From positions 53,524,166 to 53,588,165 of the forward strand of contig OX439044.1 of NCBI GenBank assembly GCA_949317995.1: DNA of 64,000 nucleotides, read 5' to 3'. Below, one piece after another: positions 51,942 to 61,791 of the stretch. The notes under the pieces were generated by a model. The model saw only the letters and a list, made by a program, of their open reading frames with translations, did not search any database and was not told where the DNA came from. The position numbers and the translations under genes were made by a program. Source of the DNA: Acholoe squamosa (Eukaryota > Annelida > Polychaeta > Phyllodocida > Polynoidae). Every line of letters starts with the position of its first letter. Positions within the stretch are counted from its first letter, which is position 1.

Positions 51942-52054
51942 CCTATAGTCCACTGGGCCTCTTCGGCCAATTTTGGCCATACATTCCCTACACAAAATTT
52001 TGGCCATACATTCCCTACACAAAATTCGGCCGAAGAGGCCCAGTGGACTATAGG
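51942..52054. repeat. Near-perfect palindrome with duplicated core
   Basis: Arms cctatagtccactgggcctc then ttcggcc and their exact inverse enclose two copies of tttggccatacattccctac then acaaaat. 113 bases in all. Confidence 0.9.
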
Positions 52055-52754
52055 TATTCACAAAACAGGATTAGATATAGAGAGGATGTCTGGATCAGTA
52101 CAGACATACCTTCGGTCGAATTACGTCTGGGTGTAAGGATCCACGGTTAAAAATTAATTCACCGTGGTTATAATCATACAAAAATGTAGTACATAAACAG
52201 GGGTCCACAAGCATCATAATTAGCAACATTAACTCTCATTCTATACTCTCTTAACAGCTATTAGGATTAATTAGGCCAGAGGGACATTAATGGATTCTGT
52301 TTTATATTCTAACCCTATTATTTCACAGCCCTATGACCTAATAGGTTTAAGACAATTCTCTTAAATGTAACTCATTAGTCTCTGATGACAGCCATTTTAC
52401 CTTGTTATATTAAGAATTTATATTTGTGAACTTTAGATGGTTATGTAGCAAAACATGCCCTAGGCTAAGTCATGTCCAGAATGAATAAAGGAGCTATCAA
52501 TCAAAAGTTATGCAAACTCAATGTTCGTCATTAGTTCGCCTGAGAAATTCTGTTTGGTGACATTTGATTGCCTATTTGAGTCTATTTCAAGTCGTTTCGT
52601 GGAAGAATCGGTGTCAATGATAAAATTTTAGTAGGATGTTTCAGGCTATTTTGATGACACAAAAGCGAATTGAGCCTTGAAAAAGTACATGTACAGTCAT
52701 GCTTCGATGAATTGATGAATCAGTCTTGGATAAGTCTTATGACTCCCCGACCAA

Positions 52755-53049
52755 GAGGGTCTTGCCAAAAGCCAACAAGGGAGAACCTCTGTAAATTCTT
52801 TCAGAGAGTAGTGAGTAAAACGTGTTTTCATAGTATTGACCAAAAGAAGTTTATAGTAGAATGCATGGAAAACTCTTTCTGAGGTGTCAAAAAACGTGCA
52901 CGTTTTTGTATTGCTAAAAGATTGTCTTGATAATCGTTTAAATAAAACTAAAACGTGCACTTTTTTTGACACCTCAAAAACAGTTTTCCATGCATTCTAC
53001 TATATTTTTTTTCCTTTTGTGGCTCACGTTTCTCATTTGGCAAGACCCT
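52755..53049. mobile_element. Hairpin MITE
   Basis: Outer ends agggtcttgcc/ggcaagaccct, and inner arms of about 54 bases (52852-52906 and 52950-53005) through gtagaatgcatggaaaac and gaggtgtcaaaaaacgtgca. About 45 unpaired bases at the centre. Confidence 0.8.
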
Positions 53050-53386
53050 CCAGAGCCGCACACCGATCCCTTTAAACGCGTTCCCGTAGGGAGTGGTGTG
53101 TGGGGGGGGGGCACTCGCCATATTATGTTGTACACAGGGGTGTGCGGCTGGCAATGTTCCTTTTTGGTGAAAACATACCAGTCACCTAGGGTAACTTCTT
53201 TTTGCCAAAATCCCCATGATTGGCCCAAAATGTACTTTTGTACACACAAAAAAAAACTATGATATGGATTATAGACACTTCCCCTCACTATAGAGACCAT
53301 GTTATGCCTATGATATGTACCGTATTGGTGCCTCCCAGGAGGTTTATCCGAATTAATCATGGTTATCACCAATTTCTCTTTTCCAG

Positions 53387-53458
53387 AAATCGTCCACCAT
53401 GGGATGTGGAGCAGGTATTGCACGGGTCCTCTTGATCATCTTCAACGTTATATTTTGT
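53387..53458 (+). CDS. Tetraspanin 2 exon with start codon
   Basis: The acceptor is ttttccag and the ATG at 53399 has a CCACCATGG context. It encodes 20 residues (MGCGAGIARVLLIIFNVIFC) and ends before gtaaga. Confidence 0.88.
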
Positions 53459-56400
53459 GTAAGAATTATCATTATAATATGTTTAGGATGAAGGTTTAAG
53501 TGAGAGTGTATACTAGTGGCATATCCATGAATTTGAAAATGGGGATAGTGTGCCATTAAAGAATGTCTTCCCGAGGGTATTCTAGGGCAGATTTAACATT
53601 AGAAAATTAAAGTTTTCTCCCCAAAACGGAGGGTGCCTCAGCGCCCCCTCAAAATCTGCCACTAACCAACATGCAGCAATTTGTAAGCAAGAATCTATCC
53701 AAACGAACACTTTACACATAATTTGTCACAGTAGGAAATGCCATTGATCTGTTCCACGCCCCTTGGCAGATCTATGCCCTCATGTATACTTAACTATACA
53801 TTGTATATAGTTCTGATCATTCACTTGAAATGGTTGGCCTTCCCCATTCAAATGCCATAATTTATCTATACCAATAAAATCACATTTAGAAATCCCACCT
53901 GCCAAGCGATTTACAAAATCTGACGATCTTTGTGTGGTCAGATAGTGTATTCAGAAGCAAGTGTTTTATATTGGAAAGATTGCGATATTTTGAAAAGGTT
54001 TGCATTTCCAGTGATATATAATATATGCATACCGTAATGTCCCGTATAAGCGCCGGGGCGCTTATTAACTTCAAACAGGCAATACCCCCGGCGCTCATTC
54101 AAGACTTAAACCACAGTGGATTTTCAAATTTCAATACTCCTTTATCCCTGGCACTTATTCAATACCGGCGCTTATTCAAATACCCGGCGCTTATTCATGC
54201 CAATACAGTAGTTAACATTAGAATAGTAGACATATAGGAATATCAGTTATCAACTTAAGTAGACCTCCTGGGGTGACCGTTGGATCCTGATGAAAATTTC
54301 AATTATATTTCGGGATGTTTTATGAATCACATTCTAGATGACTTTCTCCTTCAAAATGTCCATTTTCATAAACTCCTTCACCTTGAGCACCCTTCAATCC
54401 GTCCCATATGGACACTTGGTCACCCACCTCAAGAACACAAAACTGATGAGTTTTGGACCTTAACGCTATGGGATTTTCCTCAGTGTCTGCGTGTGACATC
54501 ATGCCCTCGTGACCTAGTTGGACCTGAAAATGAGGCTCGCTGCAAGCAGCTCCATGTAGCTGCAGCCTGATTGAAATCAGCTGCCTGTGGCCTTAGCAGT
54601 GATGAAAACTCTCATAGTTTTAAGATCCAAATTGGATCAGTGGTGCAAGCTAGAGGCACATGCAAAGGCACGTGATTGCTATCCATAGGGCTGCCAAACC
54701 TTAGCCTGACCTGCTCTGTGCACAGCATTTGAGATATTCATTCATGTTTCTGTTTGTAGTTGTCTGGAGCTGGACTGCTGGGCGTGGGGATCTGGTTGTT
54801 GGTGGACCTGAGAGTTGGGCATCACCTGAATGTGTTTGCTAGTGAGGCGGCCCTCCTCCAATATGGCGCCTATGTCCTCATTGGTGTTGGGTGCTTCGTG
54901 TTCATAGTTGGCTTCTTTGGTTGCTGTGGAGCTATAAAAAAGAACAGATGCCTCCTAGGAACGGTAAGTTGTAAGGTGTTTTATTTTTAAAGCCTAGATT
55001 TCATCAAAGGAAAAACTGGAAGAGGAGAAACACAATCAATAATTATATTTACGATGCACTGAAGCAGTGTCTTTTTACCAATCCCTAAAAACAGTCTAAT
55101 AAAGAGCGTTTATGAGCAATATCCTTGAAAATAACAGTGAATTCTATGTTCCAAATTTGCCAGAGTACCTTTGTTACATCATGACAGCATTTTAGCAGAA
55201 TAGAGACCAGGCAAGCTAAACACCCCTCTGCAGGGAAATTCATTATTAAACTTCATCTCAAGATCTTTAAAATGGGACATCATTGGCTTATTTATTTCTA
55301 AATACATCATAACCATAATAATGTCTAAAACACAATAAATGAAACCTTTTCATAAAAATACAGGATAATATAATGATTTTTATTATAGATTTTGATCTAG
55401 AAGGAGTTTTCCATTCCTGTTTTCAGTTTTGGGTTTTCGTTGAAAATCCCCTAAAATGGCATAAAATATACAAATTAAGATTATTGGAATGGTTGCCATG
55501 ACAACTAGGAACAGGCATATATGCCGATTTTTTCATAAAAAAAAAAATTTACCTTCCAAATATGGGACATTAACAAAAAGTGGGGCGTTTTAAATGAAAC
55601 CATTGAATTCTACATCGCAAATTAGCTTAAGGTATTTTAATAATCATTTTAGAGTTATTTTGCCACAAAAATGCCCCCTGGTGGCCAAATGGGGAATTAA
55701 AAATCCCCTACAGAGGGGTCTTCTCCCTTGTTGAGTCACTTATAGGTTATTCATTTTCATCTATAGGCCTGGGTATATCATAAGGATCCTTAGATTATAC
55801 TAAAGACGTACTAGGCCGTGAACTTACATTACATTAAAAGATACATCTGCATACCATAAGATACAGAACATTCTTTACTTGAACATTTAAGTTCCTCCCT
55901 TTAAGATCATATGTAACTCAAAAATTAGACACCATACCAACTTGTGTATGGTTGCCATGGCAACCAAAAGACAACAAAGTATAGAAAATGGCAAAGAAGA
56001 GACTTAGAAAATTGATCTGATCATTTTATTGCATAACTTAGACTTTGGTGTTCAAAGGTTATTTAATTATGTAACAGTAATAAGCAAGTATTATGCATAT
56101 TCTTCAAAAGTAAAACATGTTACTCATTAGGAAAATAGGGGTGTGTTTTCCAATACGATGTATATAGTTATGTATTTTGTATAGATATGAATTAAAATGT
56201 CATCCTCTAATATTTCATAATGGCTTATCCTAATTTTATCAAAGCTTGACATTTAGTAAAGCTATATGGCCCTCATATTTGAATCTTATATGAGTGACCT
56301 TGGTCAAGGTTAAGGTCATTACGTATGACCTTAAAAGTTCTAAACTCATTGCATAAAATGATGTTTATGACCTATGTAGGTCCACACATTGGATTCTCTT

Positions 56401-57032
56401 AGAGATCTACATGTAGGTCAGAATTGAAAACTCTATATCATTGGGCATTTTCATCCGATCACCACAAAATTTGAAATCATTTTTCTCTTGTCTCAGTCGA
56501 AAGATTGAATATTTCAATAGTCTCTGATTGTTTTTATTCTATGTAACATTTACATTATATCTATAATTAGCCTGTGTTCTATCATTGGGTTAATATTTAC
56601 TTGCAGTACATCTTTCTGTTGGTTATTGTCATGGCGCTTGAACTTGCTGCTGGAATTCTCGGCGTCATCTTTCGAAACAAGGTAGATTATATATTATTGA
56701 CATAATCACAAAGCTGAAAGGACAAACAGCAATATCTGATTATTGTATTTTCTTTTATTAAGTGTGATTTCCCATAATAACCAATATGATGCTCTCTGTA
56801 GATGATGATTTGAATTATGGATGGTCTTACCTAAATTAATGATCTATCAAATAATGCAGACAACAAAAACATATCTAAATTCCATGAATCATGTAACATC
56901 AAAATATCCTTCCGATTCCAGATCGAAGGGGAACTTGAAGAAAAACTGCTGGAGGCATTCGCAACGAACTACAATGGCACTGAAGGACCGAACATGGCAT
57001 TCACAACTGGGCTCAACTATTTGCAAGCTACT
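53387..57032 (+). CDS. Tetraspanin gene 2, 5' half (four coding exons; gene continues beyond the window or is truncated)
   Basis: A paralogue of gene 1, 26 kb downstream on the same strand. Coding exons are 53399-53458, 54760-54963, 56607-56681 and 56922-57032, all phase 0 with AG/GT borders. The ATG has a near-ideal context (gtccaccATGG) after an acceptor at 53385-53386, so again a 5' non-coding exon is expected. It encodes 150 residues: MGCGAGIARVLL, TM1 (GVGIWLLVD), TM2 ending GFFGCCGAIKKNRC, TM3, and the start of the large loop with an N-G-T sequon. Exon lengths of 60, 75 and 111 bases equal those of gene 1, and exon 2 is 204 against 213. I find no CCG exon from 57033 to 64000; that space holds mobile elements. 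The gene may resume past the window or may have lost its 3' half. Confidence 0.88.
54030..54210. mobile_element. TACCGTAATGTCCCGTATAAGCGCC-type MITE in tetraspanin 2 intron 1
   Basis: Starts taccgtaatgtcccgtataa and ends caatacagta. The word ggcgcttattcaa repeats four or more times inside, in both orientations. 181 bases. Confidence 0.75.
54760..54963 (+). CDS. Tetraspanin 2 exon 2 (TM1 to TM2)
   Basis: It encodes 68 residues between a tttgtag acceptor and a gtaagt donor, with GVGIWLLVD and the tetraspanin signature GFFGCCGAIKKNRC. Confidence 0.93.
55673..55688 (-). promoter_or_regulatory. CTCF-like core motif in tetraspanin 2 intron 2
   Basis: On the minus strand TGGCCACCAGGGGGC matches the conserved bilaterian CTCF core without mismatch. 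Occupancy is unknown. Confidence 0.4.
55950..55965. promoter_or_regulatory. Perfect RFX/X-box-type palindrome in tetraspanin 2 intron 2
   Basis: GGTTGCCATGGCAACC is a full palindrome matching the RFX-family consensus. A one-mismatch copy, GGTTGCCATGACAACT, lies at 55491-55506. Binding is inferred from the motif only. Confidence 0.4.
56607..56681 (+). CDS. Tetraspanin 2 exon 3 (TM3)
   Basis: It encodes 25 residues (YIFLLVIVMALELAAGILGV and following), the same length as the gene 1 exon. The acceptor is acttgcag and the donor gtagat. Confidence 0.92.
56922..57032 (+). CDS. Tetraspanin 2 exon 4 (start of large loop)
   Basis: It encodes 37 residues (IEGELEEKLLEAFATNYNGT and following) with an N-G-T sequon. 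The acceptor is attccag and the donor gtgagt. Length equals gene 1 exon 4. Confidence 0.9.
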
Positions 57033-59438
57033 GTGAGTACAGCGAGTTAAGCTTGAATCTTCTTTGACTTTTTAGAAGTCTTTGGGTTCTCAGTGTTCTC
57101 AGTCGGGTCCACCTCCATGGATGTTTCAGACTCGAGAGGAACCTCCACGTTTGGGATTCAGTGGCTGACCAGGCAGGGGTGGAGGCTTCGGAATGAAAGA
57201 CGTCTCGGGTTTCCCCTTGGTACCTTCCTCAGTAACCACATTGATTTCCGAATCCGAGTCCAGCAAATAGTCCTCCTCCTTCATTACATGCAGAGCTTCT
57301 GCTATGTTTACAAAGACCCGGTCAGTAAGTATCTATTGAAATACTTGACCCAACGTGTACCGAGAGGGCTATCCCAACTGCAACGGCTAGAATTTCTCAG
57401 TAAAACAGTGAGGCGTGCTCAAATCAACGGTTCCTCTAAACTAGAGATACCGAGCAGTAGGTATGTCTTATCTCCATGTAGGGACAAGTCACATCTCAAT
57501 ATAATTATAGAGGGGGCTATCCGGTGACCTTACCTACTTCTTGACCAATCAGAGCACAGCGCCCAATTGTTTACACACTCGTGTGATTGTCCAAATATGG
57601 AATTTGAACCTTCCTGTTATGGCTTCTCAGTTGGTTCACAATAGAAAATATATACAATCCCGATCTGTGGTGTAATCAATGTAGAACTAATTCTAACAAT
57701 GATGGCGACGCCAAACACACGTTCAAGTATAAAATTCTGCTCCCATTAGAACATAGTATTACCAGAGGTGGTACAGCTCATCAGTACTTCTTGTTGTGTG
57801 TAATTCTTTTATATATACTCATAAGGCAAGTTAAATTATCCCCGCATGGAGATATCCTAGGACATTAACCTTTTTGTGCCCAGGATTATTTGGCCTTTTT
57901 TGGTTTATTCCTATATGGCTGCTTTAATTTTGATGGTCACATGCGTGTACTGTCTGCAAATCATTTCTTAAGCACCATTTTTAGATTGAATGCTCCATTT
58001 GTTTCATCTCTTCAGACCTCCTTTACGAAAATTAAGGATCTTGTGTCATACCAGGAATATGTGTGTATGATCAAGTTGTCATATGAGAAATATCATATGA
58101 CTAGTGGCTATAATGAGTAAGAATATCAAGCTCTTATAAAATGTAGCAACTTTACCCTCTTGTAGATGGATGGTAGAAGATAGCCTCTGGCCACAAGTGG
58201 GGTTTAGTCCTATGCCTGGCTGATATAGTCTAACCCAGCAGAGTGTTCTTGTGACAAGAGCATGGCAGGTACAGGAGAGCTGGACTGGAGATGGTGTTTC
58301 TTAGGTGACTCTCTGGATACTGTCTGGATGGAGGGTAGGGTTGAGCTTAAGTACCCTAGCCTAGCTTCCTTCCTCCAGACTAGCTGGAGCCAGTGGCAAC
58401 TGCCACTGCCACTGTTCATTAGTGCTGAGTCTTTGATGTCCTTGTGGATATATAGGACACCCCTATCATCAGTACGGCATCCCCAGTGTCTCCGTCAGTT
58501 TGGCATGTTCAACGGCCTGTATCTTGATGATGCTTGCGCCTGGGCATGTCTAACTGCGCATGTGGGGAAGGGTACCTGTCAACTACCTGTAGGCCATCTC
58601 GTGTGCGCACAGGTCACGCTGGTTTGTCTGTGGTGCACCGAGAGCTCAAAACAGCTTCCGCTGGCTTAGCTTCCTTAATAATGGGTCTTTTGACACTGGA
58701 TTAAGTCCATTGAATGCGTCATGGACGGGCGCATCCATCATCTGGACCATGACATCCATGAGATGGTATTTGCAATGCCAGAAGTTCACGACATCGTCAC
58801 CTTTGTAGTCTATTGTTAGTGTATGGTGGTCAGCGGACTGTGACAGCGGAATGGATTGTCCTTAAACAATTATATAAACTATTGTTCATGGTCAGTGAAC
58901 CATGAGGTCAGACCTTTTGGTCCTTAAACAATTATATACACTATTGGTGTGTGAGACGAGGCGTGCTGGGGTTGATGACGCTACCTTTGTGCGACCATAC
59001 TGTGAGCCCGCACACTCTCCCTCCCAACCTTTATGGAGAGTGAGGTTGCTCCAAACTCCAACATAACCCAAGCTGTGATTGGCCCGCTGGCCTCTCACCA
59101 AGGGCCCAAGGCCCTGATTGGTTCAGGGTTTCCCGCTCACTTGCTGGTCCCCAGCTGGTGTTGTATGCAGTGTGGATACTGCCACACACCAGCTTCAGCA
59201 CCCTTAGTTCCGTGGTGAGCCATCAGAGGGCACCACTGGGTGGTGAACTGGTTACTGAAGGGGAGTATCTCCCAATTGGTACTGGTGGTAAGAGTGCTGT
59301 ACACTAGGTGGCAGCAAGGCGAAAAGGGGGGTTTTAAGGTCTACACTGTACATAGAAAAGGGCTATAGCACCCACCCCCTACCGAGATGGTGGTTGCTGC
59401 GGGCGCTATGGAGACCTAGAGGCTTAATAGGCGGGTGT
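57033..59438. other. Start of tetraspanin 2 intron 4: unclassified, probably repeat-derived
   Basis: GC-richer than the flanks. A minus-strand frame at about 57130-57310 (AEALHVMKEEDYLLDSDSEI, PKPPPLPGQPLNPK) looks protein-like but unknown. At 58859 and 58921 a phrase ccttaaacaattatata repeats. No CCG-type tetraspanin exon was seen. It may include the terminal repeat of the Penelope-like element or another element. Confidence 0.4.
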
Positions 59439-59493
59439 AAGACTATACACCTCAGCGTGGTTTCGACCTTACGCGGTCTCATCGGCTGGTCTT
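59439..59493 (-). ncRNA. Degenerate hammerhead-ribozyme-like fold next to the Penelope-like element
   Basis: On the minus strand: AAGAC, CAG, CCGATGA, GACC, loop GCGTAA, GGTC, GAAA, then CCACGCTGAGGTGTA and GTCTT. Stem II (GACC/GGTC) and stem I (AAGAC/GTCTT) pair perfectly, and a short stem III can form with one bulge. The hammerhead core CUGAUGA...GAAA is matched except that U4 is C, so this copy is probably inactive. Penelope-like elements are known to carry hammerheads in their terminal repeats. Confidence 0.4.
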
Positions 59494-59982
59494 GCATTGC
59501 AACTAAGCAGCCACAGTGTAAAGCAGTAGTCCCTGAAAACTATTAGCGGTCCTACAAAGCTGATAGAGGGATTGGAGAAGGTTGCCCGGGGTAACCCAGG
59601 TACTGGAGTTGAGTGTGCAGGCTCAGCTGGAGGGGGTCTAGGGGTGCAGGTAAACAAATATGTTTATGTAAATTTTTGTCTTTCGCCTAAAAAGGCTACT
59701 CGAAAAAAGGTTTTTGACAAGGCATAAATGGCACCACTAGCCGTATTTATTATCCATCGTGTTCATGATGAGTGTGATTTCATCCTCTGGATCCAGTGGT
59801 TCTCCACAGTCCTTCGCAGTGTCTTTGCCCTTTCCCCTCTGGGATGGCAGAAAATGAAGTCTAATATGTAGACTTTCACATCATGTTCCCCATTGTGTCC
59901 TTCACTGTTGAAGTGCATGGGGACATCATTTTTCCATCTCTTATTACGAATGTAACTGGTATCCTTTCTTTCATCATACATA

Positions 59983-60842
59983 GGGTCTGGAGGTTAATTC
60001 AAAAGGTCCTGGGATCACTACCTCAGCAATCTTAGGAATTATTCTGCCTTATCCAATTAAGCGATCTTAAGATTAGACTGTCTTGCCTTTTCACAGCCAG
60101 CACTAAGATCGCAGTGATCTTAGCCTCAGCCCTCGTAGGACTTCCCTAGCCCACTTAAAAGGGTCTATTTCTCCTCTTTCCTATCCCCTCAGGATGTGTG
60201 TGGTGCACATATGCGTGGGCACCGACACATTCCTCTGTGAATTTGTGTAATTTAGTTCTCGCCATGAATATGACCTTAGCTGTCGAAATGGCGTTAAACA
60301 TCTATTACTCACTCACTCAGCCCTCGTACACCATTCCAAGTAGAACACACTGTGCACAGAGGCAAGAGGCCCATACTGAAAGAATAGCAGTGGAAACACT
60401 CCTTCTCACAAGGGTGATTACACAAGCATTTCCCCCCCCCCTTATATGAGCCACTTATAGAGTATAGGGTGCAGTTGACCTCGTACAGTATTCAAGTGCA
60501 CTTCATGCCTGAGTAGCCTGAAGAGCCCTCAAGGACTCTCAGCAAACATCCTCCCTCCCCTCTATAATTATGTATACAGCAGGGGCATTCACTCTTGGGT
60601 GTAGGAGTGCTCCCTGTGAGTGCTCTTGTACTCAGGTGAAACCACTATGCAATTATTTCAGTAAGATTGCAGTGATCTTAGTGCTGGAAAAGGAATAGTG
60701 AAGTGATCTCAGGACTTGCTTTGCCTGACTGGCCTGCAACCACTGCATTAGATAGGGTAGACTGGCTAGGTCTTATGATATGTGCCTACACTAAGATTGC
60801 AGGGGTAGAAATCCCAGGACCTTTTGAATCAACCTCCTGGCC
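59983..60842. mobile_element. Non-autonomous TIR DNA transposon inside the Penelope-like element
   Basis: Inverted ends of about 50 bases: the left (from 59989, ggaggttaattcaaaaggtc) matches the reverse complement of the right (ending about 60836) through CAAAAGGTCCTGGGAT and GCAATCTTA. The element cleanly interrupts the GIY-YIG coding region. TA lies at both outer edges (59981-59982 and 60843-60844 region), which suits a Tc1/mariner-like target site. No transposase is visible. Total about 860 bases. Confidence 0.75.
60225..60318 (+). repeat. SINE 3' tail fragment
   Basis: The string atgaccttagctgtcgaaat then ggcgttaaacatctatt followed by (ACTC)n resembles the 3' tail of tRNA-derived SINEs common in molluscs, amphioxus and echinoderms. 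A similar stretch ends the LINE at 14.7 kb. No convincing tRNA head was found upstream. Confidence 0.45.
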
Positions 60843-61659
60843 TAAGTACTGGCTTTCGCATTTCTTGCATTCTATGCAGTAGATGATATTGGAGCTTTTG
60901 CATGTGACATTGTGTTTGGTTTGGAATTTTTCTCCTGATTCTTTAGAAGTAATTTCTCCTGATTTGTCCAGTAGCTTGCAGTACTTGCAGTTGCGTTTTC
61001 TGCATCTATTCCTGTCACTGGCTGGGATTTTCACTGAGTCTTCCCTGGGCATGTTGTAGCATATCCTTGATCTAACTAGGTGATCCTTTAGGTTCTTTTG
61101 GCGTTTATAATCCTTGAAATCTTGGTATTATATAACTTCTTGGTTGTGGCTGACCTGCCCAGAATGTCCTTGTTCCCTTCCACTATTTCTGCCAGGCGAT
61201 TGCCAGTGGCTTGGGAGGTCCTGATCAAGAACAGTTTGTCTTCCTTATTTTTGTCTGGAAGTTTCTTCTCTTGCAGTATCTCATTTCTAGTTTCCTCGTC
61301 TACTCTAGCTTTACAGTCTAGTAGTAGCTTTAGAGGATACCTCTTTTCCAGGAACTCCTCTATCTTCTTTTTGCACTCTCTCTCACAGTCCAAGTCCAAT
61401 TTACAAATGCGCCGTAATCTGAGGAACTGGGAGTAGGAAGACTGTGTTTGGTTGCCGGTGGGTGGGCTGATGTGTAGTTCAGGTAGGTAGGTATTGACGT
61501 CTGACAGTTTCCTGTACAAAGTGGTGTACATAGTCCTGTTAGTACCTATCCTGACCGTGGTATCCAGGAAGTTTATCTCTTCTTTTGAGTACTCCATGGT
61601 GAATTTGATTGAGTGGTGTCATCAATGAAGCGAAGCCAGATCATAGGCTTCAAGGGGCT

Positions 61660-61791
61660 TGTAATGAGTTGAAGGAATAACCAAGACCTTACAATTTGGT
61701 GCTAGACTAATGTTTAATTCAGGTATTATCACTCAACTTCCGGTTCCCGGTCTCCTTAACATTCTACACAGAAGACGGCGCATATGTTACA
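61660..61791 (-). repeat. 3' LTR of the Gypsy-type element
   Basis: On the minus strand a purine-rich tract (61792 to about 61815) is followed by TGTAACATATGCGCC. The repeat ends TCATTACA exactly where recognisable Penelope-like RT sequence begins. It is 132 bases long with TG/CA ends. The partner LTR is outside the window, so the limits are not proven. Confidence 0.65.

Larger units (their letters stand above)
59440..61659 (-). mobile_element. Penelope-like element (RT plus GIY-YIG), partial and interrupted
   Basis: Minus-strand order: the end of the RT palm (SPLKPMIWLRFIDD), thumb (KFTMEYSKEEINFLDTTV, YSQFLRLRRIC), a Cys linker (CRKRNCKYCKLL), then the GIY-YIG nuclease (CKSSNIIYCIECKKC, YLG; later HFNSEGHNG and ENHW). 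RT fused to a GIY-YIG nuclease with a Cys-rich linker is the Penelope/Neptune architecture. The coding parts lie in more than one frame, and sequence is lacking just after the RFIDD motif. A TIR element splits the GIY-YIG domain and the Gypsy element splits the RT. The left end is approximate; it is set at a hammerhead-like fold that such elements often carry in their terminal repeats. It lies in the presumed intron 4 of tetraspanin 2, antisense to the gene. Confidence 0.85.

Noticed and set aside
54320-54502. Minus-strand frame (FCVLEVGDQVSIWDGLKG) in tetraspanin 2 intron 1
   Set aside because: It reads somewhat protein-like, but I know no family and see no splice borders; too short to call.
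59394-59414. A Cys-Cys-Gly-like reading (ggttgctgcgggcg) that could be the missing CCG exon of tetraspanin 2
   Set aside because: There is no splice acceptor before it, a stop follows within a few codons, and the surroundings belong to repeat-derived sequence.
61098-61436. Plus-strand frame of 112 codons, leucine- and serine-rich
   Set aside because: Shadow of the minus-strand Penelope-like RT thumb.
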